Source: Puniceicoccales bacterium
GTDB taxonomy: Bacteria; Verrucomicrobiota; Verrucomicrobiia; Opitutales; UBA953
Direction of reading: 5' to 3'
Assembly (NCBI GenBank): GCA_031256995.1
Contig: JAIRPL010000052.1
Span: 1 to 64,000 of the forward strand
Length of the DNA: 64,000 bases
Position 1 is the stretch's first letter. Each line of letters begins with the position of its first letter. Below, in pieces: positions 44,777-54,366 of the stretch. Under the pieces are notes generated by a model. It saw only the letters and a list, made by a program, of their open reading frames with translations. It ran no database searches and was not told the DNA's origin. The position numbers and the translations under genes are program-made.

Positions 44777-47563
44777 ATGAGACACATTTGTCAAACGATA
44801 CTTCTTCTCTTTTTTGTCGCATTGAGACTGGCGGTGGACATGGCCGCGCAGCCACATCCCGATGCCGGTGCCGAAGGCGCGCGATGGCTTGCGCGCGAAG
44901 GGGTTTTTCAGGGGAAAATATATATTCCACAAAACGCGGTGCCGGAGGAACGTGATGCCGCGGCCGTGCTGGCTGAATGGTTCCATAAAGTTGCCGCCGT
45001 CAAACCCGAGGTCGCCACGGAGTCCCCGCTCTCGCCTGGCGGTGCTCCGCCCTCTCCCGCTCCGGGCATTTATGTTGGCAGAACACGTCTGGCCGCCTCC
45101 CAGGAAACGATGTTTCCCAAAACCGCCGGGGATGCCTGGCTATGGCGGCCCGTTGGCCCGCGCATGTTGCTTCTGCTCGGCAATACTCCGTTGGCCACGC
45201 GCATGGCCGTTGGAGAATTCATCCAGCAGCACCTCGGTGTCATATTCCTGATGCCCGGCGAAAATGGAGCCGAGTGGCACCCCCTCCCGGTTGTGCGGAT
45301 GCCTTCCGCGCGCATTGAAATTCCTGTCTTCAAGTGGCGGCATTTTAGCGGTTTTGATGCCAATCCTTCGCAAATCGCCTGGTTGCGCGACAACGGCCTT
45401 GGCGAGCTTCCATTGCGCACCAAAACTCCTTGTGCGAAATCGATTGCCCCTGCCGGGCCGCGCCTCCCGGCGCCCAAGACCGTCGCCGCCACCGCCAAGT
45501 GTGTCGCGGATTTTTTCCAAAGCGATCCGGCCGTGCCAATGTTCCTGCTTGGCGCCGAGGATTTTCCCGCGCGGGACAGTCCTGATTTCCCGTCGAATCT
45601 CTCTCCCGCCGGGCGCTACTTTCGCGGAAGGCCCGACCACACAAATCATTTTTACGTTTTCATGAACCAGGCGGCATCCGCCCTTTGGCCCGCGCCGCCG
45701 CCCGTGCCGGGAGTTCCCCGTTGGGAGCCGGCCCGCTGGAACGGCCATGCCCCCGCCGGCGATGTCATTCCACAACCCATTCCCTCCGAAAGATTTCTCG
45801 CCTGCCTTGCCGGCGGCAACCACATCCGTGTGCCGGATTTTCCCTTGCACCCAAACCTTTTCCCCATTCTCGCCTCCGATCGTTCCCAATGGCGCGACCC
45901 CGTTTTCCGCCGTCACGATATCAAGACGATCCGCGCATGGAGCGGCAGCGGCGTGCGTCAATTTGGGTTGCGGGATTCTTACCAGGGACGTGGCTTTGCC
46001 GTGCCTCGCGTGTTCTTTGACGAACGCATAGACAGCATCCGCTGTGGCGTTGAAAACAATGCCACGCTTTTCCATGCGCAATCATTGCCGGAGTGGGCGT
46101 TTGACGCTCCAAGTCTCTGGCTTGCCGCGCGCCTGTTGCTGCACCCCGCGCAAAATAGCGCGCTGCTGCTCAATCATTTTTTCAACGAAGCATACGGTCC
46201 CGCAGCCTCCGCGATGGGCGTGTTCTTTGACGAACTCTCGCGTTGCTGGGATGATGCGGGTCCGGCCCGCGACCTGAAATTTATTCACAACGAAGGCGTT
46301 GGGGACCTCGTCCCAGCCGCCACCCAAGCCCGTCTTCGCGAGGCCCTCCAGCGCGCCGAGGCTGCCTTTGACAACCTTCCGGCGCAAACCGGTGCTCTTT
46401 TCGCATCTGCCATGCGCCGGCGCGCCAGCCCTCATGGCGCCTCGTTTAGCAACAAGTGGCCGAATGACGAGGATGCGCGTCTTGCCCGCCAGCAAATGCG
46501 TGTGCGCATGGTCAGCCTTGCCTTTGAGGTCGTCGAACAGTTCCTCCACTGGCACCGCGCCCGTGTCTCCCTTCAGGAATTCGAACCAACGACACCCGAC
46601 GAGGCCCGGGCCATGCTTCGCGAACTTGTTCGGGAACAAAAACTTCGCCTTGAGTACGACAGGTGCCGCGCCCGCTGGGATGATTCCGAAATCAACCCCG
46701 CGCGCAATTCCACGCCGCCACACCCGCAATTTTTCGCCGATGACGTTCGGAACACCGCCATCACACGCCTGCTGCGCCTCTGCGCCTCCGGCGGCGCGAC
46801 TGGTGACGGCGACTGGCAGGGCGTTTTTTCCGAGGTTGTCGCTTATGCCCAACAACAGGGGGATGCCGCGCTCGTTGCGCTTGGCGCCGAATTCAATCCG
46901 GCAATTCCGCTGTTTGAGGAAAATTTTGCCGTCCATTCCGACAATTCCGGGACCCTGGGGGCGGCACTTGCCCCAAGGCGTGAAAATGACGCCGGAGTCC
47001 TTTCCGCACCTGACGCGCCACAGCCGCATCTCCCTGCGGGCGTCCGAAGTCTGCCCCCGCCCCCTTGGAAAGCAGAACTCACGGATTGCGAGACGCTTTT
47101 CGTTCGAATCGCCCCGCTGGACATTGCCTCGGCCGCGGGGATTCCCCCGTTCCTTTTTCTGGAAAACAAAAAGAAATCTCTTTTTGGGAAATCTCCCGCC
47201 CCTGTTGCCCGCCTGCAAATCACAGGCTCCGAGAACGTGGTCCTTAGCCGGGATGTGTCCGGCATTACCGCAGGCGTTCCCATCAGTGCCGAAATTTTTG
47301 TGCGTGGCGCCATCACCTCCTCCGCCGTCGCAAAGCTGGAATTGCGTTTTTTTGATGCCAACGGCCTTCCTCTCCCTGGGTCGCGCACTGCCGCCATTCT
47401 GCGCGCCGCCCCCGAGCGCTGGCGTCCCATCGCCATCCTTGCCACTCCACCGCCCGCCGCCACCACCGTTCGCGTTTCCCTTGTCTGCCGCACCCAGGAA
47501 TCCAACGAGACTCTCGAATTCGCACTCCTCCGTCTCCGCGCCCATCCTCCCGCCTCTTTTTGA
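44777..47563 (+). CDS. Secreted DUF4838-type protein, alpha-glucuronidase-like N-terminus
   Basis: The 928-residue product has a signal peptide (MRHICQTILLLFFVALRLAV). Residues about 45-175 have the pattern of the N-terminal domain in DUF4838 and alpha-glucuronidase-like proteins: RDAAAVLAEWFHKVA, GIYVGRT, LLLLGNTPLATRMAVGEFIQ, QHLGVIFLMPGENG. The centre fits a large barrel-like region (SLPEWAFDAPSLWLAARLLL, FFNEAYGPAASAMGVFFDEL) and the last 150 residues look like a carbohydrate-binding beta-sandwich. A glycan-related role is inferred; catalytic residues were not identified. The frame is open from 44627, but ATG 44777 starts the signal peptide. It follows the ABC exporter by 166 bp in the same direction. 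Confidence 0.75.
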   Translation: MRHICQTILLLFFVALRLAVDMAAQPHPDAGAEGARWLAREGVFQGKIYIPQNAVPEERDAAAVLAEWFHKVAAVKPEVATESPLSPGGAPPSPAPGIYVGRTRLAASQETMFPKTAGDAWLWRPVGPRMLLLLGNTPLATRMAVGEFIQQHLGVIFLMPGENGAEWHPLPVVRMPSARIEIPVFKWRHFSGFDANPSQIAWLRDNGLGELPLRTKTPCAKSIAPAGPRLPAPKTVAATAKCVADFFQSDPAVPMFLLGAEDFPARDSPDFPSNLSPAGRYFRGRPDHTNHFYVFMNQAASALWPAPPPVPGVPRWEPARWNGHAPAGDVIPQPIPSERFLACLAGGNHIRVPDFPLHPNLFPILASDRSQWRDPVFRRHDIKTIRAWSGSGVRQFGLRDSYQGRGFAVPRVFFDERIDSIRCGVENNATLFHAQSLPEWAFDAPSLWLAARLLLHPAQNSALLLNHFFNEAYGPAASAMGVFFDELSRCWDDAGPARDLKFIHNEGVGDLVPAATQARLREALQRAEAAFDNLPAQTGALFASAMRRRASPHGASFSNKWPNDEDARLARQQMRVRMVSLAFEVVEQFLHWHRARVSLQEFEPTTPDEARAMLRELVREQKLRLEYDRCRARWDDSEINPARNSTPPHPQFFADDVRNTAITRLLRLCASGGATGDGDWQGVFSEVVAYAQQQGDAALVALGAEFNPAIPLFEENFAVHSDNSGTLGAALAPRRENDAGVLSAPDAPQPHLPAGVRSLPPPPWKAELTDCETLFVRIAPLDIASAAGIPPFLFLENKKKSLFGKSPAPVARLQITGSENVVLSRDVSGITAGVPISAEIFVRGAITSSAVAKLELRFFDANGLPLPGSRTAAILRAAPERWRPIAILATPPPAATTVRVSLVCRTQESNETLEFALLRLRAHPPASF

Positions 47564-47587
47564 CGCCATTTTCCCCGCGCAGTCCCC

Positions 47588-47615
47588 GCGCCCTGGTTTG
47601 CAGGGAACAGGGCGC
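47588..47615. terminator. Hairpin between converging genes
   Basis: GCGCCCTG (47588-47595) pairs with CAGGGCGC (47608-47615) over a 12-base loop, between the DUF4838-type gene and the reverse autotransporter. There is no T-run, so a bidirectional terminator is only possible. Confidence 0.35.
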
Positions 47616-47677
47616 AAGGTTCGCGTCTGGCGCCGCCTTTTTGCAATCAAGCGAAGGGTGGCGCCGGATGCGGAATC

Positions 47678-50600
47678 TCAAAATCGAAAACGGAATCCGG
47701 CATTCACGCCCCAAGGCACTTCTGTTTTGTCGCCATAGGCAGCCTCGTATTCGGCATGGACGGCGATGTTGTTTTCGATTTGCCACGCGGCGCCGATCGC
47801 CCCGCGGACGCGCCAGTCGTCATAATCGGGAGTGACCGTTTGCCGCAGTGCGGTAATCCCGCCGCCATCGGTGAACTGGTATTCGGCGCCGATGCGGAGA
47901 TAGGGCTGGAGCACGCCATTGGTCTGGAGGTCGAGGTTGACGCCGGCGCGGATGTGGGAGGCAAAACGGACGCCGCTGGCGGAATCGAGGCGCACTTCAT
48001 AGGGTGTCTGCGTCTCGGTGCGCTTTGTCGTGAATTTTTGGGAAAGAAGTTCAAAATACTCAATTTGCGCGGCGGGTTCGACAAACCAACTTTTGCCGAG
48101 CGTGATCTGTTTTCCAAACTCGACGCCGCCGCCAAAACCGGCGGTGTCGTAGGCATTTTTGGAGGTGTCCAAGCCGGCCCTGGTTTCATTGAAGAACGAT
48201 TGGCCTTTGAGCAACAAGCCCGCGTACCAGCCATCCTTGTGAACCCAGTTGAGATAGGCGCCCCCGAGGACGGAGCGGGTGAAGTTGACGCTTCCGGAGG
48301 CGTCGTTGATGTTGCGTCTGGCGCCTTGAAAACCGACAAATGCGCCGAGGATGAGGCGATGGTTTGCGCCGGGTGAAAAAATCATGTCGGAGCCGACGTC
48401 CCCACCGTACTGAAATTCGCTGAATGTGGAAATGCCTGGCGTGTCGAGATTCACATCCGTGCGGCTGCCGTAGCCGCGCGCCCAGATGCCAAATTCGCTT
48501 CCGGCGGCGGCCGTGTGGTCGCGGCGGGCCTCGTATTCGGCGAGGCGTTCATCCGGGTTGCGCTCGGTCTCCGGGGTGAAGATGCCGCAGCGCAGCTCGC
48601 CAAGGCGCTTGGTCACGTTGTCGAGTTGTGAAAACCACCCAAGGGACACGGCGGCGGTGCTGGCGACAAGAGCGTTGCCCATCGAGCTGTAGCCGATGAC
48701 GCGCAGGGTGGAATTCCCGGCGCCCGCGACATTCAGGCGGTAAATCCCGGACTCAAGCAGGTTGCCAACGCGGAGCGTCGCCTGGGGGTCCATCGTTCCT
48801 CCGCTGGTGAATTTGACGAGTTCGCGGGTGTAGTGCTTGTCGATTTCACCAAAACCCGTGTCCTCGGGGAGGTTGATGTAAATGATATGATTCCCTGAGA
48901 GGGTGCCCCCTTTGATCTCGAGGATGCTGGAGTTTGCCGCGTTGGGATTATCAGAATTATCAAGCAGGTAGTTATAGAAGCGGCCTGTTCCCCGGGAAGT
49001 TTTGTTGGAGAGATTCGTGAGGGTGAGGCGCTGCCCTGTGACGGTGGTGTCAAAGTACACGCTGCCGTCATTGGCAAGGGTTGTGATGACGCTGTTGCGT
49101 GCACCCTCGGCATGATCGAGATAGATGCGGCCGGAAGCCGTGTTGTTGAGCGTCGCGCGCGTGGTGGCGACGTGGTAGTCGCCGGAATTATCCACCTTTT
49201 GCGAGGCGGTGACGGTGGCGACGCGCAGTTCCGCGTCGGTGTGATTGACGAGTGTCCCCACGTCAAGGGACGGGCCTGTGAAGACGGCATCCGGCGCCAC
49301 CCCGGTTGCCCGCGGGGTGGAGGCGTCCTGGCTCCCGTTTGCGAAAGCGTCGGCAATGATGGGAGACTCCGAGGTCGTCTGGCCTTCAAAGTTGTTGAAT
49401 CCGACTGCCTTGCGCGACATTTCCGCGCCGGAAAGGGTGAGGATGCCCTGCCCGCGTTTGTTGAAAATGCCTCCGGGGTGCAAAGCGCGTCCCTCCTCGT
49501 CCACGGCGACATTTCCCTGCGCATCCTTTTGCGCCGCGGCAAAAAGTGCTCCTGAAAGTGTTTGTGGCTGTTCGTTGTTGAGATGGAAATTGCCGCCGTC
49601 GAGGGTGATGTTGGCAGCATAGGCGCCATCTGTGCCGAGGGTGCCGTTGACGTAAAGGTTGCCTCCAAGGACGTTTGTCGCGCCCTCATGTTGCGAGCCT
49701 GAATCCAGATGCAGGTTTCCCGCGCCTGTCTTGGTAAGCGCGCCGGGGCCGGAAATCACGCCAAACGGGCCATCGGGATTGGGCGTGATGGTTGTCTCGC
49801 CTGTTTCGGGATCCGTGTTTTTGAGCGTCGCCTGGGCAAAGCGGACATTGCCGGAGGCGATGGCGAAGACGCCTCCGCGCTCGGCAAGCGTCCATGGCTT
49901 GTTGTAGGTTCCGGCGGCGGGGGAGAGTGTGCCGCCATCAAGGACGTTTTCGCCCGTGCCAAGGTTTGTGTCCTTTTGATAAACAAAGGTTCCCTCGAGG
50001 ATGGTGAGTTTTCCAGTGCTGGTGTTGTTGGTCCCTGTGAAATAGAGTTTGCCGGTGCCGCGCTTCTCGACGTCGCCCGCCCCCGAGAGGGCGGCCTTGA
50101 ATGTGAAATCGCTGCCAGTGTCGCGTGAAAAAACGAGCCTGCCTTCATTCTCAATGGCGGGGATTTTCGCGCCTCCGGAAATCTCAATGGCCGCGCCATT
50201 TTGGAAGGTGACGCTGCCGCCTTCCGCGATGACGAGGGGGAGGTCGCTTTTGCCTGTGGATGTGGCTTGGTTGAACACCACGTCCCCAGCGACATGGATG
50301 CCGCCGCGAAATTCCACCGGATTGTTGAATGTCACAGAAGCCCCCGCTGCCACGTCGAGGATGCCATCCGCGTTAAAATCGGGGCTGCGTGTCGCCGTGA
50401 GGGAGGCCGTTATCTTGCCTCCATTAAAAGTGTAACCCGTTCCTGTGACGCGAATTCCGCCGACAACGACCCCGCCGCCGGCGGTGGCAACCTCAAGGCT
50501 CTTTTTCACCCTTGGCACGTCGCCAAACTCCACCATGTCCCCGTCTTGGAACCAGCGCCCTGCCTCCTCGCCCTCTTTCCAAGGGTCCGCCACCGGGTTT

Positions 50601-51964
50601 TCCCCCAATTCGCGGGGGCCTTTGGTCCATTCGATGTCCGTGGCGGCCGTTCCGTTCCACAAAAGACGCAAGTTTGCGGAGGTGTAGGTCGCGAGCACAA
50701 GATTCTGCCCGGCGACGCTGTCCGGTTCGGCATCGGCGGGGAGCGGGGCATCCACAATCTTCAGCGCGGCCTTTTTGCGTGTGGAGTTGTCCACGGGATC
50801 GTTGCCCCAGACAAAGGAGGTGGAGGCAAGGGCCTCCGCGGTCGCCATTATCTTCCCCGTGGCCGCGATAATGACGTACTCGCGGGTGCTTGCGGCGGCG
50901 GAGAAGGTGATGACGTTGCCCGGGCCGTAGGTGGCCCCGCCATTCACGGCAAGGCGGTCGGAGGTTCCGGAGGCGGTGACGTTGAGGCCAAAGTTGATGT
51001 CGCTGAACGAAACGGCATTGGCCGCGCCATTGCCAAGGCGCAGGGTGCCAAGCGCCGTGGCGGTGGCGGGAGAGATCGTTGTGCCAGCCTCAAACGTCGG
51101 CTGCAAAATGTTGCCTGTCCCGCCAAGCGTGCCTTCGCGCAGGGTGAACGGGGCGCTGATGGTGCCGTTGACCTCAAGGCGCTGCCCGCCGGTTTTCACG
51201 AGACGGCCGGAGCCGGAAATTTCTCCGCTGTAACGAATTGCAGTTGTCGCCGTGGCGTTTGGCGTCGCCAGGGCGAGCGTGGCGCCTGCCGCGCCGATCG
51301 TAAGATTGTTGTTGTAGACGGAATCCCTTGCGCCGGTAAGTTCGAGTGTGGCTCCGTTGAGGAGGATGTCACCTTTGCCCAAGGCCTTGGCGGAATTGGC
51401 CGAAAGGGTGCCCTTGGTGGCGGCAAGCGTGCCGACAAACTGCGTGTTGTCACCCGAGAGGACGAGGCGCCCCGCGCCACTCTTGGAGAGTCTTCCATCC
51501 CCCGAGATGGCGCCGGAAAACACCTGGTCGCCCGCTTGGAAGACATCCAGCTCCGCGCCGGCGTAAATTGTGATTTTTCCCGTGTAAACGCCGGCATCGC
51601 CACCAAGCTTGGCATTCGCGCCAAGACGCAGTGTCGCATTTTTCACCGCTGTGGCGCCCCTGTAGGAATTGACATCCGTGAGTGTCAGGACGCCGCCAAG
51701 CGGGCCGCCGAGAAGGACAAACGTTCCCGTGCCGGAAACCGGCCCCGCCTGCGCGGAGAAGTTGAGGGCGTCGCCGAGTTGGAAAACCGTCTCTCCCGCA
51801 AGTGTCTGGGCCGAAAGGGTGTCGCCGTTGGAAATCGCGATGGCCTCAGCGGCGGACACGGGCGTCACCAAGGGGATGGCGGTGGCGACGGAAACCGTGG
51901 AAATCGCAAGCAGGCGTGACGCCGCGTGCAACAAACATTCTGCGGAAAGATGGCTATTTTTCAT
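47678..51964 (-). CDS. Autotransporter with PATR passenger (1428 aa)
   Basis: A third type V secreted protein, on the opposite strand. A long signal peptide (to about residue 38, PLVTPVSA) is followed by a beta-helix passenger with PATR units, for example GDGRLSKSGAGRLVLSGDNT, GAGDVEKRGTGKLYFTG and GPGALTKTGAGNLHLDSG. A C-terminal barrel from about residue 1155 (SEFGIWARGYGSRTDV) ends in NAGFRFRF. The WARGYG start and GVEFGKQITLG strand match the pertactin-type barrel family. It differs from the tandem pair in barrel sequence, so it is not a recent copy. It converges on the DUF4838-type gene. Confidence 0.9.
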   Translation of the reverse strand: MKNSHLSAECLLHAASRLLAISTVSVATAIPLVTPVSAAEAIAISNGDTLSAQTLAGETVFQLGDALNFSAQAGPVSGTGTFVLLGGPLGGVLTLTDVNSYRGATAVKNATLRLGANAKLGGDAGVYTGKITIYAGAELDVFQAGDQVFSGAISGDGRLSKSGAGRLVLSGDNTQFVGTLAATKGTLSANSAKALGKGDILLNGATLELTGARDSVYNNNLTIGAAGATLALATPNATATTAIRYSGEISGSGRLVKTGGQRLEVNGTISAPFTLREGTLGGTGNILQPTFEAGTTISPATATALGTLRLGNGAANAVSFSDINFGLNVTASGTSDRLAVNGGATYGPGNVITFSAAASTREYVIIAATGKIMATAEALASTSFVWGNDPVDNSTRKKAALKIVDAPLPADAEPDSVAGQNLVLATYTSANLRLLWNGTAATDIEWTKGPRELGENPVADPWKEGEEAGRWFQDGDMVEFGDVPRVKKSLEVATAGGGVVVGGIRVTGTGYTFNGGKITASLTATRSPDFNADGILDVAAGASVTFNNPVEFRGGIHVAGDVVFNQATSTGKSDLPLVIAEGGSVTFQNGAAIEISGGAKIPAIENEGRLVFSRDTGSDFTFKAALSGAGDVEKRGTGKLYFTGTNNTSTGKLTILEGTFVYQKDTNLGTGENVLDGGTLSPAAGTYNKPWTLAERGGVFAIASGNVRFAQATLKNTDPETGETTITPNPDGPFGVISGPGALTKTGAGNLHLDSGSQHEGATNVLGGNLYVNGTLGTDGAYAANITLDGGNFHLNNEQPQTLSGALFAAAQKDAQGNVAVDEEGRALHPGGIFNKRGQGILTLSGAEMSRKAVGFNNFEGQTTSESPIIADAFANGSQDASTPRATGVAPDAVFTGPSLDVGTLVNHTDAELRVATVTASQKVDNSGDYHVATTRATLNNTASGRIYLDHAEGARNSVITTLANDGSVYFDTTVTGQRLTLTNLSNKTSRGTGRFYNYLLDNSDNPNAANSSILEIKGGTLSGNHIIYINLPEDTGFGEIDKHYTRELVKFTSGGTMDPQATLRVGNLLESGIYRLNVAGAGNSTLRVIGYSSMGNALVASTAAVSLGWFSQLDNVTKRLGELRCGIFTPETERNPDERLAEYEARRDHTAAAGSEFGIWARGYGSRTDVNLDTPGISTFSEFQYGGDVGSDMIFSPGANHRLILGAFVGFQGARRNINDASGSVNFTRSVLGGAYLNWVHKDGWYAGLLLKGQSFFNETRAGLDTSKNAYDTAGFGGGVEFGKQITLGKSWFVEPAAQIEYFELLSQKFTTKRTETQTPYEVRLDSASGVRFASHIRAGVNLDLQTNGVLQPYLRIGAEYQFTDGGGITALRQTVTPDYDDWRVRGAIGAAWQIENNIAVHAEYEAAYGDKTEVPWGVNAGFRFRF

Positions 51965-52258
51965 GGAAAGTCTGACTTCAATAATTGAACGAACAAAGAA
52001 AGAACACAGGCGCTCCTCGCCCTTTCAAAAGACGCCGCAAGGCAACCGTTGGTTTTTTTGAAATCAACCTAAAAGTTGGAAAAGGGTGGCAGGCGGGAGA
52101 TGCGTTTTTTGTCAAAAACCGACATGGAAGGCCGTCACGCCAAATCGACAAAATGTTTCCTGGTATGGCACGGGCATCGCGGATGTGGGAAAATCGGACT
52201 GAGACCGCATGGTCAGAAAATCGCGGGCGATTCTGCGCAATCCGCTTGGGCGGGCATG

Positions 52259-52882
52259 TCAGCCGCGAGCCGCGCCTTTCTCGCGTTTTACACGGCGCAC
52301 CGGCGCGCGCGGGGGGGCGTCCCACTCAAGGTGGGGTTTCCGAAACCTTCCCTCGTGAAAACGGTGCAGCAGGTGGGCAAAAAAGGCCTCCGCGTCCCCA
52401 AACCCGTCCAGGCGCGCCAGCGCGGCCAGCTCCTGCGGGTCCGTCACTGGGACGCGCCGGTGCGCGCGCGGGCGCTCCGGGAGCGGGTCCAGCCAGGAGA
52501 AGGTCCTCGCCCCGGCGTCAAACTCGCACCAGCGCACGCGCTTGATCTTCACAATGCCGAGGAACCGGCAGTCTCCCATGAATGAAGCCTGCGCCCCGCG
52601 CGGGGGGAGGCGGACGAACACCCAAAGCGTGCAACGGGCCGTCAGCGGCGGGATGCGGGAATCGACGACGCCACGCATCGTCCCGGCCAGCATCGCATCC
52701 TCAAACCTCGGGTGAATCTCAAGGGAGTGGACTCCGCCGTTGATCGCCTCCTGCGGCGTAAGCCCGGCGCCGACCTTGGCGTCGTATTGGTCCCGGTAGC
52801 GCGGCTTGCCGTCATCCGCGCGGGCGGCGTACCACTCCCGCGCCTCGCGCAGGTTCCGTTCTTCGAGCTCCCGCATATTCAC
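52259..52882 (-). CDS. Small ASCH-like protein
   Basis: The 207-residue product has a middle part resembling ASCH/PUA-like domains: RFEDAMLAGTMRGVVDSR, then FMGDCRFLGIVKIKRVRWCE, and DPQELAALARLDGFGDAEAF followed by FAHLLHRF. ASCH domains bind RNA or modified nucleotides; several are small hydrolases or regulators. The N-terminal 60 residues are polar and unrecognised, the C-terminus basic. The GTG at 52882 overlaps the TPR gene stop by four bases (GTGA), indicating coupling; an ATG at 52876 is the alternative. The assignment is by pattern only. Confidence 0.55.
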   Translation of the reverse strand: MNMRELEERNLREAREWYAARADDGKPRYRDQYDAKVGAGLTPQEAINGGVHSLEIHPRFEDAMLAGTMRGVVDSRIPPLTARCTLWVFVRLPPRGAQASFMGDCRFLGIVKIKRVRWCEFDAGARTFSWLDPLPERPRAHRRVPVTDPQELAALARLDGFGDAEAFFAHLLHRFHEGRFRKPHLEWDAPPRAPVRRVKREKGAARG

Positions 52883-53844
52883 CGGGCACCTCCCTTCGCG
52901 CCGGGGGCGGGGGCGTCCGCCGCGGGCGAGGTTTTTTCCGCCGCCTCCCCGCCGGCCTCCTTTTTTTCTTTTTTCGCGGCGTCCAAAAGGGTGCGCAAGT
53001 GATCGCGGGAGGCGGCAAGGCGTGGTGATTTGCTTTGGGCAAGCTCATTCTCGGCATCCTTGAGCCACCCCAGCCCGATGTGGGCGCGCGCGCGCTGGAG
53101 GACGATGGCCTCGCGGTCGAGATCGTTTTTCAGGTTGGTTTCCAGCATTTTCCAGACAACGAGCGCCGCGGGCCAGTCCGGTTTCTGGCAATCGCCCAGC
53201 GACTCGCCGTAACGCCAAAGGTAAACCGTCTCGCCTGGTTTTCGTTTCGCGGCCTCGCGAAAGGCCTGCACCATCTCTTCCTCGCATTTTTCGCGGGGGC
53301 ACAAGCCAGCTTTTTCGAGGTGGTCGCGCCAGATGGAAAGAAACTCGCCGAGATGAAAGTGGTAGACGGCGGTCGACGGCTCGAGGGCCACCGCCTCCTT
53401 CAGCAGCTCGTATGCGCGCGCGAAATCCCCTTCCTCGGCGGCGTAAACCCCCAGTTGATGCTTGGGCAAGGCAAGCCGCGGGGCGAGGCGCGCGGCCTGC
53501 CTGAACCAGTGATCGGCCTTGGCGCGGTCATCGATGCGCCGAAGAAATTTTCCGTAAAGGATCATCACGGAGGCATCGTCCACCCGGCGGCGCGCCAGCT
53601 CCTCGTAGCGCCGCCCGATCTCAAGGACGCGTTTCTCGTTTTCCTCGTGGGAGCGCCGCCGGGTTTCCGGGTCGTTGGCGATGGCGTCAAAAAAATTTTT
53701 CTCGGCGGCCAGGACGCCCTCAAGGGCGCGGGCATCCGACTCATCCGAAAGCGTCGGGCCGGATGTTGCAAGGAGTGGCATGGCGCCAAAAAGCAAGAGG
53801 ACCAAAAATGTGGCACCCGCCCCAAGGGAATCCTGTTTTCTCAT
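52879..53844 (-). CDS. Exported TPR-repeat protein
   Basis: The 321-residue product has a signal peptide (GATFLVLLLFGAMPLLATSG) and an all-helical body with TPR-like pairs: SVMILYGKFLRRIDDRAKAD, LALPKHQLGVYAAEEGDFAR, and AYELLKEAVALEPSTAVYHF. Further helices (AALVVWKMLETNLKNDLDRE) continue the superhelix. The tail is Lys/Ala/Pro-rich. It probably acts as a periplasmic protein-interaction scaffold. The ATG at 53844 gives a better signal peptide than the ATG at 53868. It is coupled by a four-base overlap to the ASCH-like gene, an unexplained pairing of exported and cytoplasmic proteins. Confidence 0.7.
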   Translation of the reverse strand: MRKQDSLGAGATFLVLLLFGAMPLLATSGPTLSDESDARALEGVLAAEKNFFDAIANDPETRRRSHEENEKRVLEIGRRYEELARRRVDDASVMILYGKFLRRIDDRAKADHWFRQAARLAPRLALPKHQLGVYAAEEGDFARAYELLKEAVALEPSTAVYHFHLGEFLSIWRDHLEKAGLCPREKCEEEMVQAFREAAKRKPGETVYLWRYGESLGDCQKPDWPAALVVWKMLETNLKNDLDREAIVLQRARAHIGLGWLKDAENELAQSKSPRLAASRDHLRTLLDAAKKEKKEAGGEAAEKTSPAADAPAPGAKGGAR

Positions 53845-53938
53845 GTGGAAGAGTGCTGTTTTCAACAAAGGTTCAAAAAATCAACAGCCGCTGGAGACGG
53901 GATTCACGTTGCAATCCATCCCTTGGGGCGCCCCTGGC

Positions 53939-54166
53939 TCAGTGAGCGTGGCAGCACCCTCCGCAGCAACGATGCCCGCCCCCTCCCGTGCCGCCCTGGC
54001 AGCAAGAATCGCCGCCCTCCGTGGCGCCGCCACTCGTCGCGAAAGTGGAGAGGAGTTTTTCAAGTTTTTCCCCTCCGCAATGCGGACAGGCTGGTTTGCG
54101 CGAGCCGCCCGCAAGGATTTCTGAAATTTTGCCGCATTCGCGACACTCGAACTCATAAATGGGCAT
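53939..54166 (-). CDS. FmdB-type zinc ribbon protein
   Basis: The 75-residue product has the FmdB pattern: N-terminal MPIYEFECRECGKISE, then CPHCGGEKLEKLLSTF, giving two CxxC knuckles that bind zinc. The C-terminal tail is unusually rich in Cys and His (CCQ, HRCCGGCCHAH), which may bind further metal. FmdB-like proteins are putative regulators of unknown target. The ATG at 54166 is the standard family start; a TTG at 54175 would add three residues. It is divergent from the aminotransferase gene. Confidence 0.88.
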   Translation of the reverse strand: MPIYEFECRECGKISEILAGGSRKPACPHCGGEKLEKLLSTFATSGGATEGGDSCCQGGTGGGGHRCCGGCCHAH

Positions 54167-54366
54167 GCCGGCCAAACAAATTCCATCACGCCAAATGGCA
54201 ATCCCTAAGGGCCGATGAAGGCCTCCTCGCCCGCCTTTCCGCGCGAAAAGCGTCCGTGTTGAAAGTGTCTGCCATGTCCTGTGGCGACATTGCCCGCGTT
54301 TGCGACGCCTGCCGCCTGTCTTTATCCTGTGGCGCGGGGAGGATTTTGTTTTGACTGGGGAAAATC

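Noticed and set aside
42970-44787. Reverse frame of 605 codons opposite the ABC exporter
   Set aside because: The forward strand has unmistakable permease and ATPase genes in tight operon spacing; the reverse frame has no recognisable motif.
50201-51919. Forward frame of 572 codons opposite the third autotransporter
   Set aside because: Mirror of the PATR-containing reverse gene, with Gly/Arg-rich sequence of no family.
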